This document shows positions 1-7,907 of a DNA stretch of 24,485 nt, piece after piece. This DNA is from a virus. The notes beneath the pieces are model-generated. The model had not been told where the DNA came from. It saw only the letters and a list, made by a program, of their open reading frames with translations, and searched no databases. The stretch covers positions 1-24,485 of IMG/VR virus record IMGVR_UViG_3300006870_000085. One strand, written 5' to 3'. A program made the position numbers and the translations under genes. Every line of letters starts with the position of its first letter. The first letter of the stretch is position 1.

Positions 1-279
1 AACTCAACTTTGACTGGTGCGAATTGGACAGATCATCCAGATCCAAACTCCTTTATGCAATATGATACTACAGCAACTGCACTCACTGGAGGCCAAGCAC
101 TTCTTTCAGGATTTACGATTTCTGGTGGTGCCTCTTTGGTTGATGTTGATGATAAAGCAGCACTGCAGATTGGAAGATCTGGTATTGGTACAATCAGCGA
201 TACTTACACTCTTGCCTGTGCATCTCCCAACACAAACAAAGCAGCACTTGCAGTACTGAACTGGATTGAACAACGGTAA
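1..279 (+). CDS. Virion structural protein, C-terminal part (start outside window)
   Basis: The frame is open from the first base and ends with TAA at 277-279, giving about 92 residues of a protein that begins upstream. The fragment contains GGQALLSGFTISGG, then LQIGRSG, ISDTYTLACAS and a closing LNWIEQR. From memory, this pattern resembles the C-terminal beta-rich segment found in many marine-phage structural proteins, where a Q-Y-D-T-T-A line leads into GG..L.SG.., LQ.GR, SDTYTLA and a final L.W. Its place directly before the terminase, at the end of the virion block, fits a structural role. A small terminase (gp16) would also be expected just before gp17, but this text does not look like gp16. 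The exact part (neck, tail, fibre) cannot be told from the fragment. Confidence 0.6.
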   Translation, partial: NSTLTGANWTDHPDPNSFMQYDTTATALTGGQALLSGFTISGGASLVDVDDKAALQIGRSGIGTISDTYTLACASPNTNKAALAVLNWIEQR

Positions 280-285
280 TTTTTT

Positions 286-1935
286 ATGAGTGACAACATT
301 TATCTTGGTAATCCTAATCTAAAGAAAGCCAACACGAAAATAGAATTCACAGAAGATGATGTTCGTGAATTTTTGAAATGTAAGGAAGATCCTGTATATT
401 TTGCTAAAAATTATATTCAGATCGTTTCTCTTGATGAAGGCCTTGTACCATTCAAGATGTACAAGTTTCAAGAGAAACTTGTAAAGAACTTCCATAGAAA
501 CAGGTTCAATATCTGTAAGATGCCACGACAGACTGGTAAGTCAACTACCGTGGTGTCATATCTTTTACATTATGCCGTCTTCAATGACAACGTTAATATT
601 GCCATTCTGGCAAACAAAGCATCTACGGCTAAGGATCTTCTCGGAAGATTACAACTTGCTTATGAGAACTTGCCTAAATGGATGCAACAGGGTATTGTAT
701 CCTGGAACAAACAATCATTAGAACTGGAAAATGGCTCTAAGATTATCGCCGCATCTACGTCTGCATCTGCTGTCCGTGGTGGATCGTATAATATCATCTT
801 TTTGGACGAGTTCGCCTTCATCCCAAATCACATTGCTGATGCGTTCTTTGCCTCTGTTTATCCTACTATCTCGTCTGGTAAAAACACCAAAGTAATTATT
901 GTTTCCACACCACATGGTATGAACCATTTCTACCGCATGTGGCATGATGCTGAAAGAAAGAAGAATGAATATATTCCAACCGCAGTTCATTGGTCTGAGG
1001 TTCCTGGAAGGAATGCAAAGTGGAAGGCCCAGACTATTGCAAACACATCAGAACAGCAGTTCAAGGTTGAGTTTGAGTGCGAGTTCCTAGGATCTGTTGA
1101 TACTCTTATTGATGTCACTAAACTCAGAAACTTAGTATATGAAGATCCAGTTAAAAGAAATAAAGGATTGGATATCTATGAAAATTCAATAAAAGATCAC
1201 AATTATATGATGACAGTAGACGTTGCTCGGGGAGTCGAACACGACTACTCAGCCTTTATTGTCTATGATATCACACAATTTCCATATAAAGTTGTAGCAA
1301 AATATAGAAATAATGAAATCAAACCGATGCTATTTCCTAGCATCATTAAACAAGTTGCCGATGCATATAATCAATCTTGGGTATTGGTTGAGGTGAATGA
1401 TATTGGTGATCAAGTGGCATCAATTTTATACTTTGATCTTGAGTATGAAAACATGCTCATGTGTGCCATGAGGGGTAGGGCTGGACAGGTTGTTGGTTCT
1501 GGATTCTCTGGAAAGAAATCACAACTTGGTGTCAGGATGACATCTGCCGTTAAGAAGTTGGGATGTTCAAATCTCAAAACACTTATCGAAGATGATAAGT
1601 TAGTTACCAATGACTACGATATTATATCAGAACTTACAACTTTTGTACAGAAGAGGCAGTCTTTTGAGGCTGAGGAAGGTTGTAATGATGACCTAGCAAT
1701 GTGCCTTGTTATTTTCTCTTGGTTGGTAGCTCAAGATTATTTTAAAGAGATGACGGATAATGATGTCCGTAAGAGAATTTATGAAGAGCAAAAAAATCAG
1801 ATTGAGCAAGATATGGCCCCGTTCGGATTTATATTAGATGGTGTCAATGATGTTGGTGGATTTGTTGATAATGAAGGTGATCGCTGGCACATCGATGAGT
1901 ATGGAGATCAATCATATATGTGGGAATATAGGTAA
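286..1935 (+). CDS. gp17: Terminase large subunit gp17 (TerL), DNA-packaging ATPase/nuclease
   Basis: This is the 549-residue motor protein that pumps DNA into the prohead at the portal and cuts the concatemer. The N-terminal ATPase has a Walker A-type MPRQTGKST at residues 79-87, Walker B IIFLDE ending at D174-E175, and a coupling motif STPHG at 207-211. The C-terminal RNase H-like nuclease shows the expected acidic residues: D312 in TVDVARG, E369 in VLVEVND and D468/D469 in CNDDLAM. The length is a little under that of T4 gp17 (about 610 residues). The start follows the upstream gene by six bases with no clear Shine-Dalgarno, which suggests translational coupling. The stop overlaps the next start (TAATG). 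It lies immediately before the sheath and tube genes, as in other T4-like cyanophages. Identity is very secure. Confidence 0.97.
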   Translation: MSDNIYLGNPNLKKANTKIEFTEDDVREFLKCKEDPVYFAKNYIQIVSLDEGLVPFKMYKFQEKLVKNFHRNRFNICKMPRQTGKSTTVVSYLLHYAVFNDNVNIAILANKASTAKDLLGRLQLAYENLPKWMQQGIVSWNKQSLELENGSKIIAASTSASAVRGGSYNIIFLDEFAFIPNHIADAFFASVYPTISSGKNTKVIIVSTPHGMNHFYRMWHDAERKKNEYIPTAVHWSEVPGRNAKWKAQTIANTSEQQFKVEFECEFLGSVDTLIDVTKLRNLVYEDPVKRNKGLDIYENSIKDHNYMMTVDVARGVEHDYSAFIVYDITQFPYKVVAKYRNNEIKPMLFPSIIKQVADAYNQSWVLVEVNDIGDQVASILYFDLEYENMLMCAMRGRAGQVVGSGFSGKKSQLGVRMTSAVKKLGCSNLKTLIEDDKLVTNDYDIISELTTFVQKRQSFEAEEGCNDDLAMCLVIFSWLVAQDYFKEMTDNDVRKRIYEEQKNQIEQDMAPFGFILDGVNDVGGFVDNEGDRWHIDEYGDQSYMWEYR

Positions 1936-2159
1936 TGAACTTTGATGATCAATTATCCTTAGAACATTTACTATTCAAAGAAAGAAAGTGTAGAGTATGT
2001 AAAAAGACAAAGGACTTGATCGAAGGTTATTACTTGACTAGAAAGGATAGGGGAGAGTTTCCATCATCATATTCTTATGAATGTAAAGAATGCACAAAAA
2101 AACGAATACTCAATACTAGAAAAACGGACAATAAAAGGTGGGAATATCCAGACTGGTAA
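1935..2159 (+). CDS. Small Cys-rich, probably zinc-binding protein
   Basis: This 74-residue protein carries two CxxC pairs, CRVC at residues 19-22 and CKEC near residue 50, separated by a basic and aromatic stretch (LIEGYYLTRKDRGEFP). The spacing and the surrounding Lys/Arg residues resemble the zinc-knuckle part of phage HNH or endonuclease VII-like proteins (C..C....L..F......S.C..C...), but no HNH or other catalytic motif follows. It may therefore be a stand-alone zinc finger that binds nucleic acid or protein. Its ATG overlaps the terminase stop by one base, so it is probably translationally coupled to gp17. A role in packaging, or in helping the nuclease, is only suggested by position. 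Confidence 0.72.
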   Translation: MNFDDQLSLEHLLFKERKCRVCKKTKDLIEGYYLTRKDRGEFPSSYSYECKECTKKRILNTRKTDNKRWEYPDW

Positions 2160-2198
2160 TGTTCACGTATAGTTTCCCCAGTCAAAACATACTAAACA

Positions 2199-2205
2199 AT
2201 AAATA
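2199..2205 (+). promoter_or_regulatory. Late (gp55-type) promoter element before gp18
   Basis: The sequence ATAAATA (in CAATAAATAAG) sits 38 bases upstream of the gp18 ATG, inside the only gap of notable size between gp17 and gp18. It matches the T4 late consensus TATAAATA at seven of eight positions, and the NATAAATA form described for cyanophages in full. It would act as the -10-like element for RNA polymerase carrying gp55, which is encoded later in this window. It would start transcripts of the tail genes. Confidence 0.65.
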
Positions 2206-2243
2206 AGTTTAGATTAATTTTGGACCTCATAGGAGAACAAAAG

Positions 2244-4424
2244 ATGCCGCTAAATTTAGCATCTCCTGGTATCGTAGTAAGAGAGGTTGATCTTACTTTA
2301 GGGAGAGTAGATCCCGTATCTGATAAAGTTGCTGCTGTAGTGGCACCTTTTGCACAAGGACCAGTAGAAGTTCCAACTCTCGTTGAAAACGAGTCTGACT
2401 TACTTGCAAACTTTGGTAAGTCATATGAAGCTGATAGACATTATGAGCATTGGTTAGTTGCTTCATCATATCTTGCATATGGTGGCTCACTAAGAGTTGT
2501 CAGAGCAGATGATTCTGACATGAAAAATGCATTTTTTGGATCAACAACCACAGCTCCAAAAATCAAGAGTGTAGATCACTATGCAGATCTTGGTTATGAT
2601 GAAAACACTATTTCAGGTATAACTTTTGCTGCTAGAAACCCTGGATCTTGGGGAAATAACATGAAGGTTGCCATCATTGATGGCCGTGCTGACCAAACTA
2701 TCAGTGGAATCTCTACCTCTGGAATTACAGTTGGTATGGGTGTTAGTCAGTCTGTTCCTGATAATTTGATTGTTCCTGGTATTGGGACAACATCAATTCT
2801 AGATGGATCCTTTAAGGCAGTTGTTACTGGTGTTGGAACCAATTCTATTGATCTCAAATTTGTACAGCACGTTTCTGCTGCTGGTGTTACAACTCAAAAA
2901 GATTATCAAGAAAACGGTGTATATAGATTTACAAATCCCAGCACAAAAGATCTAGTTGTTTATAACAGTTCAGGTGTTGCTGTTACCACAATCACGACAA
3001 ATTCAACTCCAACTGATTGGTTCGATGCTCAAAAGATTGAGCTAACTGGAACCGAAATTTACTGGAATCAACTAGCATCAAGACCTGGAACTTCCGAGTT
3101 TGCAGCAAATAGAGGATCCAGATTTGACGAAACTCATATTGTTGTTGTCGATGACAGTGGAGATATCACTGGTAATCCTGGAACAATTCTTGAGAAGCAC
3201 CTAAATCTTTCAAAGGCTAAGGACGCACTATTTGAGAATGGTTCGGTTTCTTATTATAGAGAATTTGTAAGATCAGGTTCTGGATATATTTTTGCTGGTG
3301 GTGCTCCTGCTGGAACCACTGCAATTGATTTCAAAACTGGATCAGCTGCAGGAAATGGATTTTCTGTGGTAACTGACATTGCCTGGGATCAAAATGCTTC
3401 TGGAATCTCATTCGCTGGATATGGAAACACCACTGCAGCATTAGCATCTGGTGTAAACTATGGTGCAAGCATTGGTCTACAAACAACTGGTTCATTAAGT
3501 GCATCCGTTGCAAATATAAATGCTGGTTACGAATTACTCAACAATCCCGATGAGTATTCAGTAGATTTCATCCTACAAGGATCTGGCAACTATACTAAAG
3601 AACAGACTCAGGCAATTGGCCAAAAAGCAATTGATATTGCAGAAAGAAGAAAGGATGCAATCGCATTCCTCTCACCATATAGATCTGCAATCTTTAATGA
3701 GTCCGCCACTGACTCTGTTGTAAGAGATGCTGAAACAATTACCGATAATGTAATTGGACACTTCTCACCAATTACTTCTTCATCCTTTGCTATCTTCGAT
3801 AGCGGTTATAAGTACATGTATGATCGTTTCGCTGATAAGTTCCGCTATGTTCCTCTAAATGGAGATGTGGCTGGTACTTGTGCAAGAACTGATATTAACA
3901 ACTTCCCTTGGTTCTCACCTGCTGGAACCCAGAGAGGTGCAATTTTGAACGCAGTCAAACTGCCATACAATCCAAACAAGACACAAAGAGATCGCCTCTA
4001 TTCAAATAGAGTCAATCCAGTAACATTCATTCCTGGATCTGGTATCGTACTATATGGTGATAAGACTGGTCTTGCCAAGGCTTCTGCTTTTGATAGGATC
4101 AATGTTCGCAGACTCTTCCTCTATCTAGAGAAAGCAATCTCCGCAGTTGCTAGAGATCAACTCTTTGAATTCAACGATGAAATCACCAGAACAAACTTTG
4201 TAAATGCTGTTGAACCTTTCCTACGCGAAGTTCAATCAAACCGTGGTGTTCAAGATTTCGTAGTTGTTTGTGACGAGACAAACAACACTGCTGCTGTTAT
4301 TGATCGCAATGAATTTGTTGCTGACATTTACATCAAACCAGCTCGCTCTATCAACTTCGTCGGTCTCACCTTCGTTGCTACCCGCACTGGTGTTTCCTTT
4401 GAAGAAATCATCGGAAACGTTTAA
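2244..4424 (+). CDS. gp18: Contractile tail sheath protein gp18
   Basis: This is the main subunit of the contractile tail sheath. The frame is open a little further upstream (a TTG at 2220), but ATG 2244 is chosen because AGGAG at 2231-2235 lies eight bases before it and the protein then begins MPLNLASPGIVVREVDLT, the typical sheath N-terminus. The product is 726 residues, somewhat longer than T4 gp18 (659). The extra length seems to lie in the middle, where Gly/Ser/Thr-rich text such as TTAALASGVNYGASIGL suggests an exposed insertion domain. The C-terminal part is the conserved sheath core, with DKFRYVPLNGDVAG, FPWFSPAG, FIPGSGIVLYG, DRINVRRLF and a closing INFVGLTFVATRTGVSFEE. A late promoter element precedes it and the tail tube gene follows. 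Confidence 0.97.
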   Translation: MPLNLASPGIVVREVDLTLGRVDPVSDKVAAVVAPFAQGPVEVPTLVENESDLLANFGKSYEADRHYEHWLVASSYLAYGGSLRVVRADDSDMKNAFFGSTTTAPKIKSVDHYADLGYDENTISGITFAARNPGSWGNNMKVAIIDGRADQTISGISTSGITVGMGVSQSVPDNLIVPGIGTTSILDGSFKAVVTGVGTNSIDLKFVQHVSAAGVTTQKDYQENGVYRFTNPSTKDLVVYNSSGVAVTTITTNSTPTDWFDAQKIELTGTEIYWNQLASRPGTSEFAANRGSRFDETHIVVVDDSGDITGNPGTILEKHLNLSKAKDALFENGSVSYYREFVRSGSGYIFAGGAPAGTTAIDFKTGSAAGNGFSVVTDIAWDQNASGISFAGYGNTTAALASGVNYGASIGLQTTGSLSASVANINAGYELLNNPDEYSVDFILQGSGNYTKEQTQAIGQKAIDIAERRKDAIAFLSPYRSAIFNESATDSVVRDAETITDNVIGHFSPITSSSFAIFDSGYKYMYDRFADKFRYVPLNGDVAGTCARTDINNFPWFSPAGTQRGAILNAVKLPYNPNKTQRDRLYSNRVNPVTFIPGSGIVLYGDKTGLAKASAFDRINVRRLFLYLEKAISAVARDQLFEFNDEITRTNFVNAVEPFLREVQSNRGVQDFVVVCDETNNTAAVIDRNEFVADIYIKPARSINFVGLTFVATRTGVSFEEIIGNV

Positions 4425-4443
4425 TTTAGAGGTCTAACCTAAA

Positions 4444-5034
4444 ATGGCATCCAAGAATCAACAAAATCCTCCTGCTTTAAGGACTATCTCAGACTTCAAA
4501 AATAAACTATCAGGAGGTGGCGCAAGGCCCAATCTATTTGAAGTTGTCCTTTCATTCCCAGCTGATCTGGGAATTGGGGAGAGTGTTTTAACCGAGTCAA
4601 GATTTTTAGTCAAGACAGCAGCTCTACCCGCATCTAACGTAGCTCCAATTGACGTTGCTTTCCGTGGTCGTCTCCTCAAGATTGCAGGGGACAGAACCTT
4701 TGATACCTGGACAATCACCGTCATCAATGACACTGATTTCAAAATCAGAGGTGCATTTGAAAGATGGATGAACAGTATCAATAATGTTATTGATGCTACT
4801 GGTTCTACAAACCCAGCAGACTATCAGGCTGATGCATTTGTATATCAATTAGATAGAGATGGTTCTGTACTAAGAAAGTACAAGTTCCATGATGTATTCC
4901 CAACAAACATTAGTCAGATTGATCTTTCATACGATTCTTCTGACACCATTGAAGAATTCACTGTTGAACTACAAGTTCAGTGGTGGACAGCTGCTGGAAG
5001 TGGAAATGGTGCCGCTGCTGGTGACATTAACTAA
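4444..5034 (+). CDS. gp19: Tail tube protein gp19
   Basis: This 196-residue protein should form the inner tube of the contractile tail, through which DNA passes. It shows typical tube-protein features: an N-terminal arm, PNLFEVVLSFPADLG, KTAALPASNVAPIDVAFRGR (the conserved A.LP...I....F.GR region), GDRTFDTWTITVINDTDF and FERWMNSIN. The last part contains KYKFHDVFPTNISQIDLSYD and the beta-strand EEFTVELQVQWW. A short Gly/Ala/Asn-rich tail closes it. T4 gp19 is about 163 residues, so this version is slightly larger. It starts 19 bases after gp18, with AGAGG at 4430-4434 as a possible ribosome site, and is probably co-transcribed with the sheath gene. Identity rests on motif and order and is secure. 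Confidence 0.95.
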   Translation: MASKNQQNPPALRTISDFKNKLSGGGARPNLFEVVLSFPADLGIGESVLTESRFLVKTAALPASNVAPIDVAFRGRLLKIAGDRTFDTWTITVINDTDFKIRGAFERWMNSINNVIDATGSTNPADYQADAFVYQLDRDGSVLRKYKFHDVFPTNISQIDLSYDSSDTIEEFTVELQVQWWTAAGSGNGAAAGDIN

Positions 5035-5039
5035 GATTC

Positions 5040-5046
5040 ATAAATA
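5040..5046 (+). promoter_or_regulatory. Late promoter element before gp20
   Basis: ATAAATA, in the context TTCATAAATAATC, lies 27 bases before the portal ATG and five bases after the gp19 stop. It matches the late -10-like consensus used by gp55 in T4-like phages, so the head genes could be transcribed separately from the tail genes. Confidence 0.65.
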
Positions 5047-5073
5047 ATCTTATTAACGTAGTCACTTTATAAC

Positions 5074-6726
5074 ATGGCGAGACTGTTTGGATTCTCAATT
5101 GAAGATAGCGAGAAAAAATCTAAAACTATAGTGTCCCCCGTTCCTCAAAATAATGAGGACGGGGTTGACCATTATATTGCTAGTAATTTTTATGGCCAAT
5201 ACCTTGACTTAGAAGGAGTATATAAATCAGAGTTTGAACTTGTAAAAAGATATCGTGAAATGGCTCTTCATCCCGAAGCGGATACTGCCATCGAAGATGT
5301 TGTAAATGAGGCAATTGTTAGTGATCTTAATGATACTCCCGTTACTATTAACCTTGATAATCTCCCAGCTAGTGATGGCATCAAAAAGAGAATTAGAGAA
5401 GAATTTAAAAATATAAAAGATCTTCTAAACTTTGATGCGAAGTCACATGAGATCTTTAGAAACTGGTATGTTGATGGAAGACTTTATTATCATAAAGTAA
5501 TTGACATCAAAAATCCACATGAAGGGATCAAAGAGTTAAGATATATTGATCCTCTCAAGATGAGATATGTTCGTGAAGAAAAGAAAAAACAAGAAGGTAA
5601 TGCAATATTCAGACAACCAAATGGAGCAAATCCAAATGAGGTTGTTCAGTTCCCTGAAATTGAAGAATACTTCATGTATACACCAAGACCAACCTATGCT
5701 GGTGGTGTTGGTAGTAAATATTCTGGAACAAAAGGAATTAAGTTTGCCAAAGATGCAATCACATATTGCACTTCTGGACTAGTAGATAGAAATAAAGGTG
5801 TAGTTCTATCATATCTTCATAAGGCAATCAAATCACTCAATCAACTTCGTATGATTGAGGACTCCCTAGTTATCTACAGACTATCAAGAGCTCCTGAGCG
5901 TAGAATTTTTTACATTGACGTAGGCAATCTACCTAAGATTAAAGCTGAGCAATATCTTCGTGATGTAATGAATAGGTATAGAAATAAACTTACCTATGAT
6001 GCTTCCACTGGAGAAGTTCGTGATGATAAGAAATACATGTCTATGCTAGAAGATTTCTGGCTACCAAGACGTGAAGGTGGTAGAGGAACTGAAATCTCCA
6101 CACTTCCTGGTGGACAAAATCTTGGCGAACTGAGTGATGTTCAGTATTTCCAGAAGAAATTATACAGATCACTAGGAGTTCCAGAATCAAGAATTGCAGC
6201 TGAGGGTGGATTCAATCTTGGCCGTTCTTCTGAGATTCTAAGAGACGAACTTAAGTTCTCCAAATTTGTTGGTCGCCTTAGAAAGCGTTTCAGCAATATG
6301 TTTATTGATATGCTGAAAACTCAGTGTCTTCTTAAAAATATTTGCACCCCTCAAGATTGGAAGATGCTTGAGGAGCACATTCAATTTGATTATATGTATG
6401 ATAATCATTTTGCAGAACTTAAGGAGAAAGAACTTCTTGAAGGGAGACTTGGATTAGCTCAACTCGCAGAACCTTATCTTGGTAAGTATTACTCTGTCGA
6501 ATATCTCCGTAGAAAAGTTCTTCGCCAAACTGATGAAGAAATCATTGAAATTGATGAGCAAATTCAGGATGAAATTGAGAAAGGAATTCTCCCCGATCCC
6601 AATGCACCAGTAGATGAATTTGGAAATCCCATTCCAGAAGACCCAAATATGATGGGTGAAGTTCCGCAAGATGAGGAGATTGATGCTGGGCCTACACAGG
6701 CAGATATGAAAGGTGGAGAAATCTAA
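5074..6726 (+). CDS. gp20: Portal vertex protein gp20
   Basis: This is a 550-residue portal protein, close to T4 gp20 (524 residues). Portal subunits form the dodecameric ring through which DNA enters the head and to which the terminase and tail attach. Recognisable features are the early EMALHPEADTAIEDVVNEAI block, IRYIDP-like ELRYIDPLKMRYVRE, the central SYLHKAIKSLNQLRMIEDS and YRLSRAPERRIFYIDVGNLP segments, and the clip/stem region with LEDFWLPRREGGRGTEI and LPGGQNLGELSDVQYF. The C-terminal stretch is acidic and Pro-rich (residues about 500-550), as in cyanophage versions. The start has no obvious Shine-Dalgarno but lies 27 bases after a late promoter element. Identity is secure. Confidence 0.96.
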   Translation: MARLFGFSIEDSEKKSKTIVSPVPQNNEDGVDHYIASNFYGQYLDLEGVYKSEFELVKRYREMALHPEADTAIEDVVNEAIVSDLNDTPVTINLDNLPASDGIKKRIREEFKNIKDLLNFDAKSHEIFRNWYVDGRLYYHKVIDIKNPHEGIKELRYIDPLKMRYVREEKKKQEGNAIFRQPNGANPNEVVQFPEIEEYFMYTPRPTYAGGVGSKYSGTKGIKFAKDAITYCTSGLVDRNKGVVLSYLHKAIKSLNQLRMIEDSLVIYRLSRAPERRIFYIDVGNLPKIKAEQYLRDVMNRYRNKLTYDASTGEVRDDKKYMSMLEDFWLPRREGGRGTEISTLPGGQNLGELSDVQYFQKKLYRSLGVPESRIAAEGGFNLGRSSEILRDELKFSKFVGRLRKRFSNMFIDMLKTQCLLKNICTPQDWKMLEEHIQFDYMYDNHFAELKEKELLEGRLGLAQLAEPYLGKYYSVEYLRRKVLRQTDEEIIEIDEQIQDEIEKGILPDPNAPVDEFGNPIPEDPNMMGEVPQDEEIDAGPTQADMKGGEI

Positions 6727-6730
6727 GAGA

Positions 6731-6737
6731 ATAAATA
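6731..6737 (+). promoter_or_regulatory. Late promoter element before the gp67-like gene
   Basis: ATAAATA occurs four bases after the gp20 stop, in GAGAATAAATACTT, and 27 bases before the next ATG. Both the element and the distance to the start are the same as before gp20, which supports a real late promoter rather than a chance AT-rich match. Confidence 0.6.
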
Positions 6738-6763
6738 CTTTCTAGTTAGTTCATAACCTTTTC

Positions 6764-6931
6764 ATGGAAAATATTGTTGATTTAATTTTTTCTGATGCAA
6801 GTGCATCTGAGATTAGTGATAATATTAAAGATGCTCTTTATGGCAAGGCTGCAGAAAAAATTGATGCTCTTCGTCCATATGCTGCAGCATCATTATTTGG
6901 AGATGAAATCGAAGATTCTGGAGAAGAATAA
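6764..6931 (+). CDS. gp67: Prohead core protein, gp67-like
   Basis: A 55-residue reading frame (MENIVDLIFSDASASEISD at the start, ending in EDSGEE) fills the space between portal and protease genes. From memory of cyanophage genomes, small proteins here begin ME..IDLI.SDASPS.ISD.IKD.LY.K.AE.ID..RP, and this one fits that pattern well; those are annotated as prohead core protein gp67. It is shorter than T4 gp67 (80 residues) and acidic at the C-terminus, like scaffold components that gp21 cleaves during head maturation. Its TAA overlaps the next ATG (TAATG). The late promoter element 27 bases upstream supports expression with the head genes. Confidence 0.82.
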   Translation: MENIVDLIFSDASASEISDNIKDALYGKAAEKIDALRPYAAASLFGDEIEDSGEE

Positions 6932-7197
6932 TGGCAAGATCACTTGTCCTTGGACCACAGGAAAATTGTCCTACTAGTGTTGGTGGTGCTTCTAGCATTG
7001 GAGCTGCTACAGTAGTACGTTTATATAATAGCAATGCAGGTGATCAGTTGATTACCATATTAGATGAAAATTATCAGGGTATTGGTTCTATGACTATGCC
7101 AACTGGTACTGTTGAATATATTGAAAAGAAGCATAAGGATATGATCTTAGCAGGATCTACCGATGTAAAAGCAACCAAAGTAGGATTTACCGTATAA
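6931..7197 (+). CDS. Conserved small head-region protein of unknown function (gp68 position)
   Basis: This 88-residue protein occupies the slot where T4 has gp68, a prohead core protein. It does not look like T4 gp68, which is longer and charged. Instead it reads as a small beta-rich domain: MARSLVLGPQENCPTSVGGA, then AATVVRLYNSNAGDQLITI, a central TMPTGTVEYIEKKHKD and a final ATKVGFTV. This alternation of strands, ending in a Lys-rich turn and a hydrophobic strand, resembles small decoration-like or fibre-like domains seen in cyanophages. The start overlaps the gp67 stop, and gp21 follows after four bases, so it is most likely made with the head proteins. It could be a minor virion protein; the function is not known. 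Confidence 0.75.
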   Translation: MARSLVLGPQENCPTSVGGASSIGAATVVRLYNSNAGDQLITILDENYQGIGSMTMPTGTVEYIEKKHKDMILAGSTDVKATKVGFTV

Positions 7198-7201
7198 AAA
7201 A

Positions 7202-7852
7202 ATGAAACTCATCAGAGAAGAGATCGAACAGGTAGAGATTATCGTTGAGCAACGCAACGGTCAAAAACATCTCTATATTGAAGGAGTTTTCCTTCAGGGA
7301 AACATCCCCAATAGAAACAGAAGAATGTATGACTGCAATCTTCTTGATAGAGAAGTAAAGCGTTATAATGAAAGTTTTGTTTCTAAGGGTCGTGCTCTGG
7401 GAGAACTAGGCCATCCCGATGGACCTTCCATTAATCTTGATAGAGTTTCCCATAAAATTGTTTCACTCCAAAGAGAGGGTAACAACTTTATTGGAAAGGC
7501 TAAAATCCTTTCAACCCCCATGGGTAAGATTGCCGAAGCTCTCCTTAATGATGGTGTAAAACTTGGCGTATCTTCTCGTGGTGTTGGAACACTTTCTCCA
7601 ACTAGAGAAGGTTATAGTATGGTTAATGACGATTTCTCTCTAGCAACTGCTGCTGATATTGTAGCAGATCCCTCAGCTCCTGATGCATTTGTTAATGGCA
7701 TCATGGAAGGAAAAGAGTGGGTTTGGGATGGCGGCATTCTCCGCGAAAGACTTGCAGAAAAAACATACAAGCAGATCAACACCATGGTTGATCAAAAAAG
7801 ACTAGAAGAGAATAAGTTAAACTTATTCCAAAACTTCCTATCAAATCTATAA
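7202..7852 (+). CDS. gp21: Prohead core protease gp21
   Basis: This 216-residue serine protease cleaves scaffold, core and capsid proteins inside the prohead. Its sequence fits the T4 gp21 / herpesvirus assemblin-like family: an N-terminal strand region with YIEGVFLQGNIPNRNRRMY, a conserved GELGHPDGP placing the catalytic His at H71, and the Ser motif LGVSSRGVG at 121-129, where S124 or S125 would be the nucleophile. The segment ADIVADPSAPDAFVNGIMEG is also typical. It lies between core proteins and the scaffold, the usual order (21-22-23). A four-base gap after the 88-aa gene suggests coupling. A likely target site is visible in gp23 (L-Q-E followed by A at residues 56-59). Confidence 0.95.
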   Translation: MKLIREEIEQVEIIVEQRNGQKHLYIEGVFLQGNIPNRNRRMYDCNLLDREVKRYNESFVSKGRALGELGHPDGPSINLDRVSHKIVSLQREGNNFIGKAKILSTPMGKIAEALLNDGVKLGVSSRGVGTLSPTREGYSMVNDDFSLATAADIVADPSAPDAFVNGIMEGKEWVWDGGILRERLAEKTYKQINTMVDQKRLEENKLNLFQNFLSNL

Positions 7853-7854
7853 TT

Positions 7855-7862
7855 TATAAATA
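7855..7862 (+). promoter_or_regulatory. Late promoter element before gp22 (full T4 consensus)
   Basis: TATAAATA, eight out of eight positions of the T4 late consensus, occurs just after the gp21 stop and 46 bases before the gp22 ATG. It is the best late-promoter match in the window and would serve the scaffold gene and, by read-through, the major capsid gene. Confidence 0.75.
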
Positions 7863-7907
7863 AGTATAGATTTCAACAATATAGATCTATTTTCGGAGAG
7901 TTCCCAA

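Noticed and set aside
2220-2243. TTG start for the sheath gene
   Set aside because: The ATG at 2244 has AGGAG at the right distance and yields the standard sheath N-terminus, while the TTG has no ribosome site and adds eight unconserved residues.
4458-4781. 107-codon antisense frame over gp19
   Set aside because: It is opposite a well-supported tube protein and lacks start signals; treated as a shadow.
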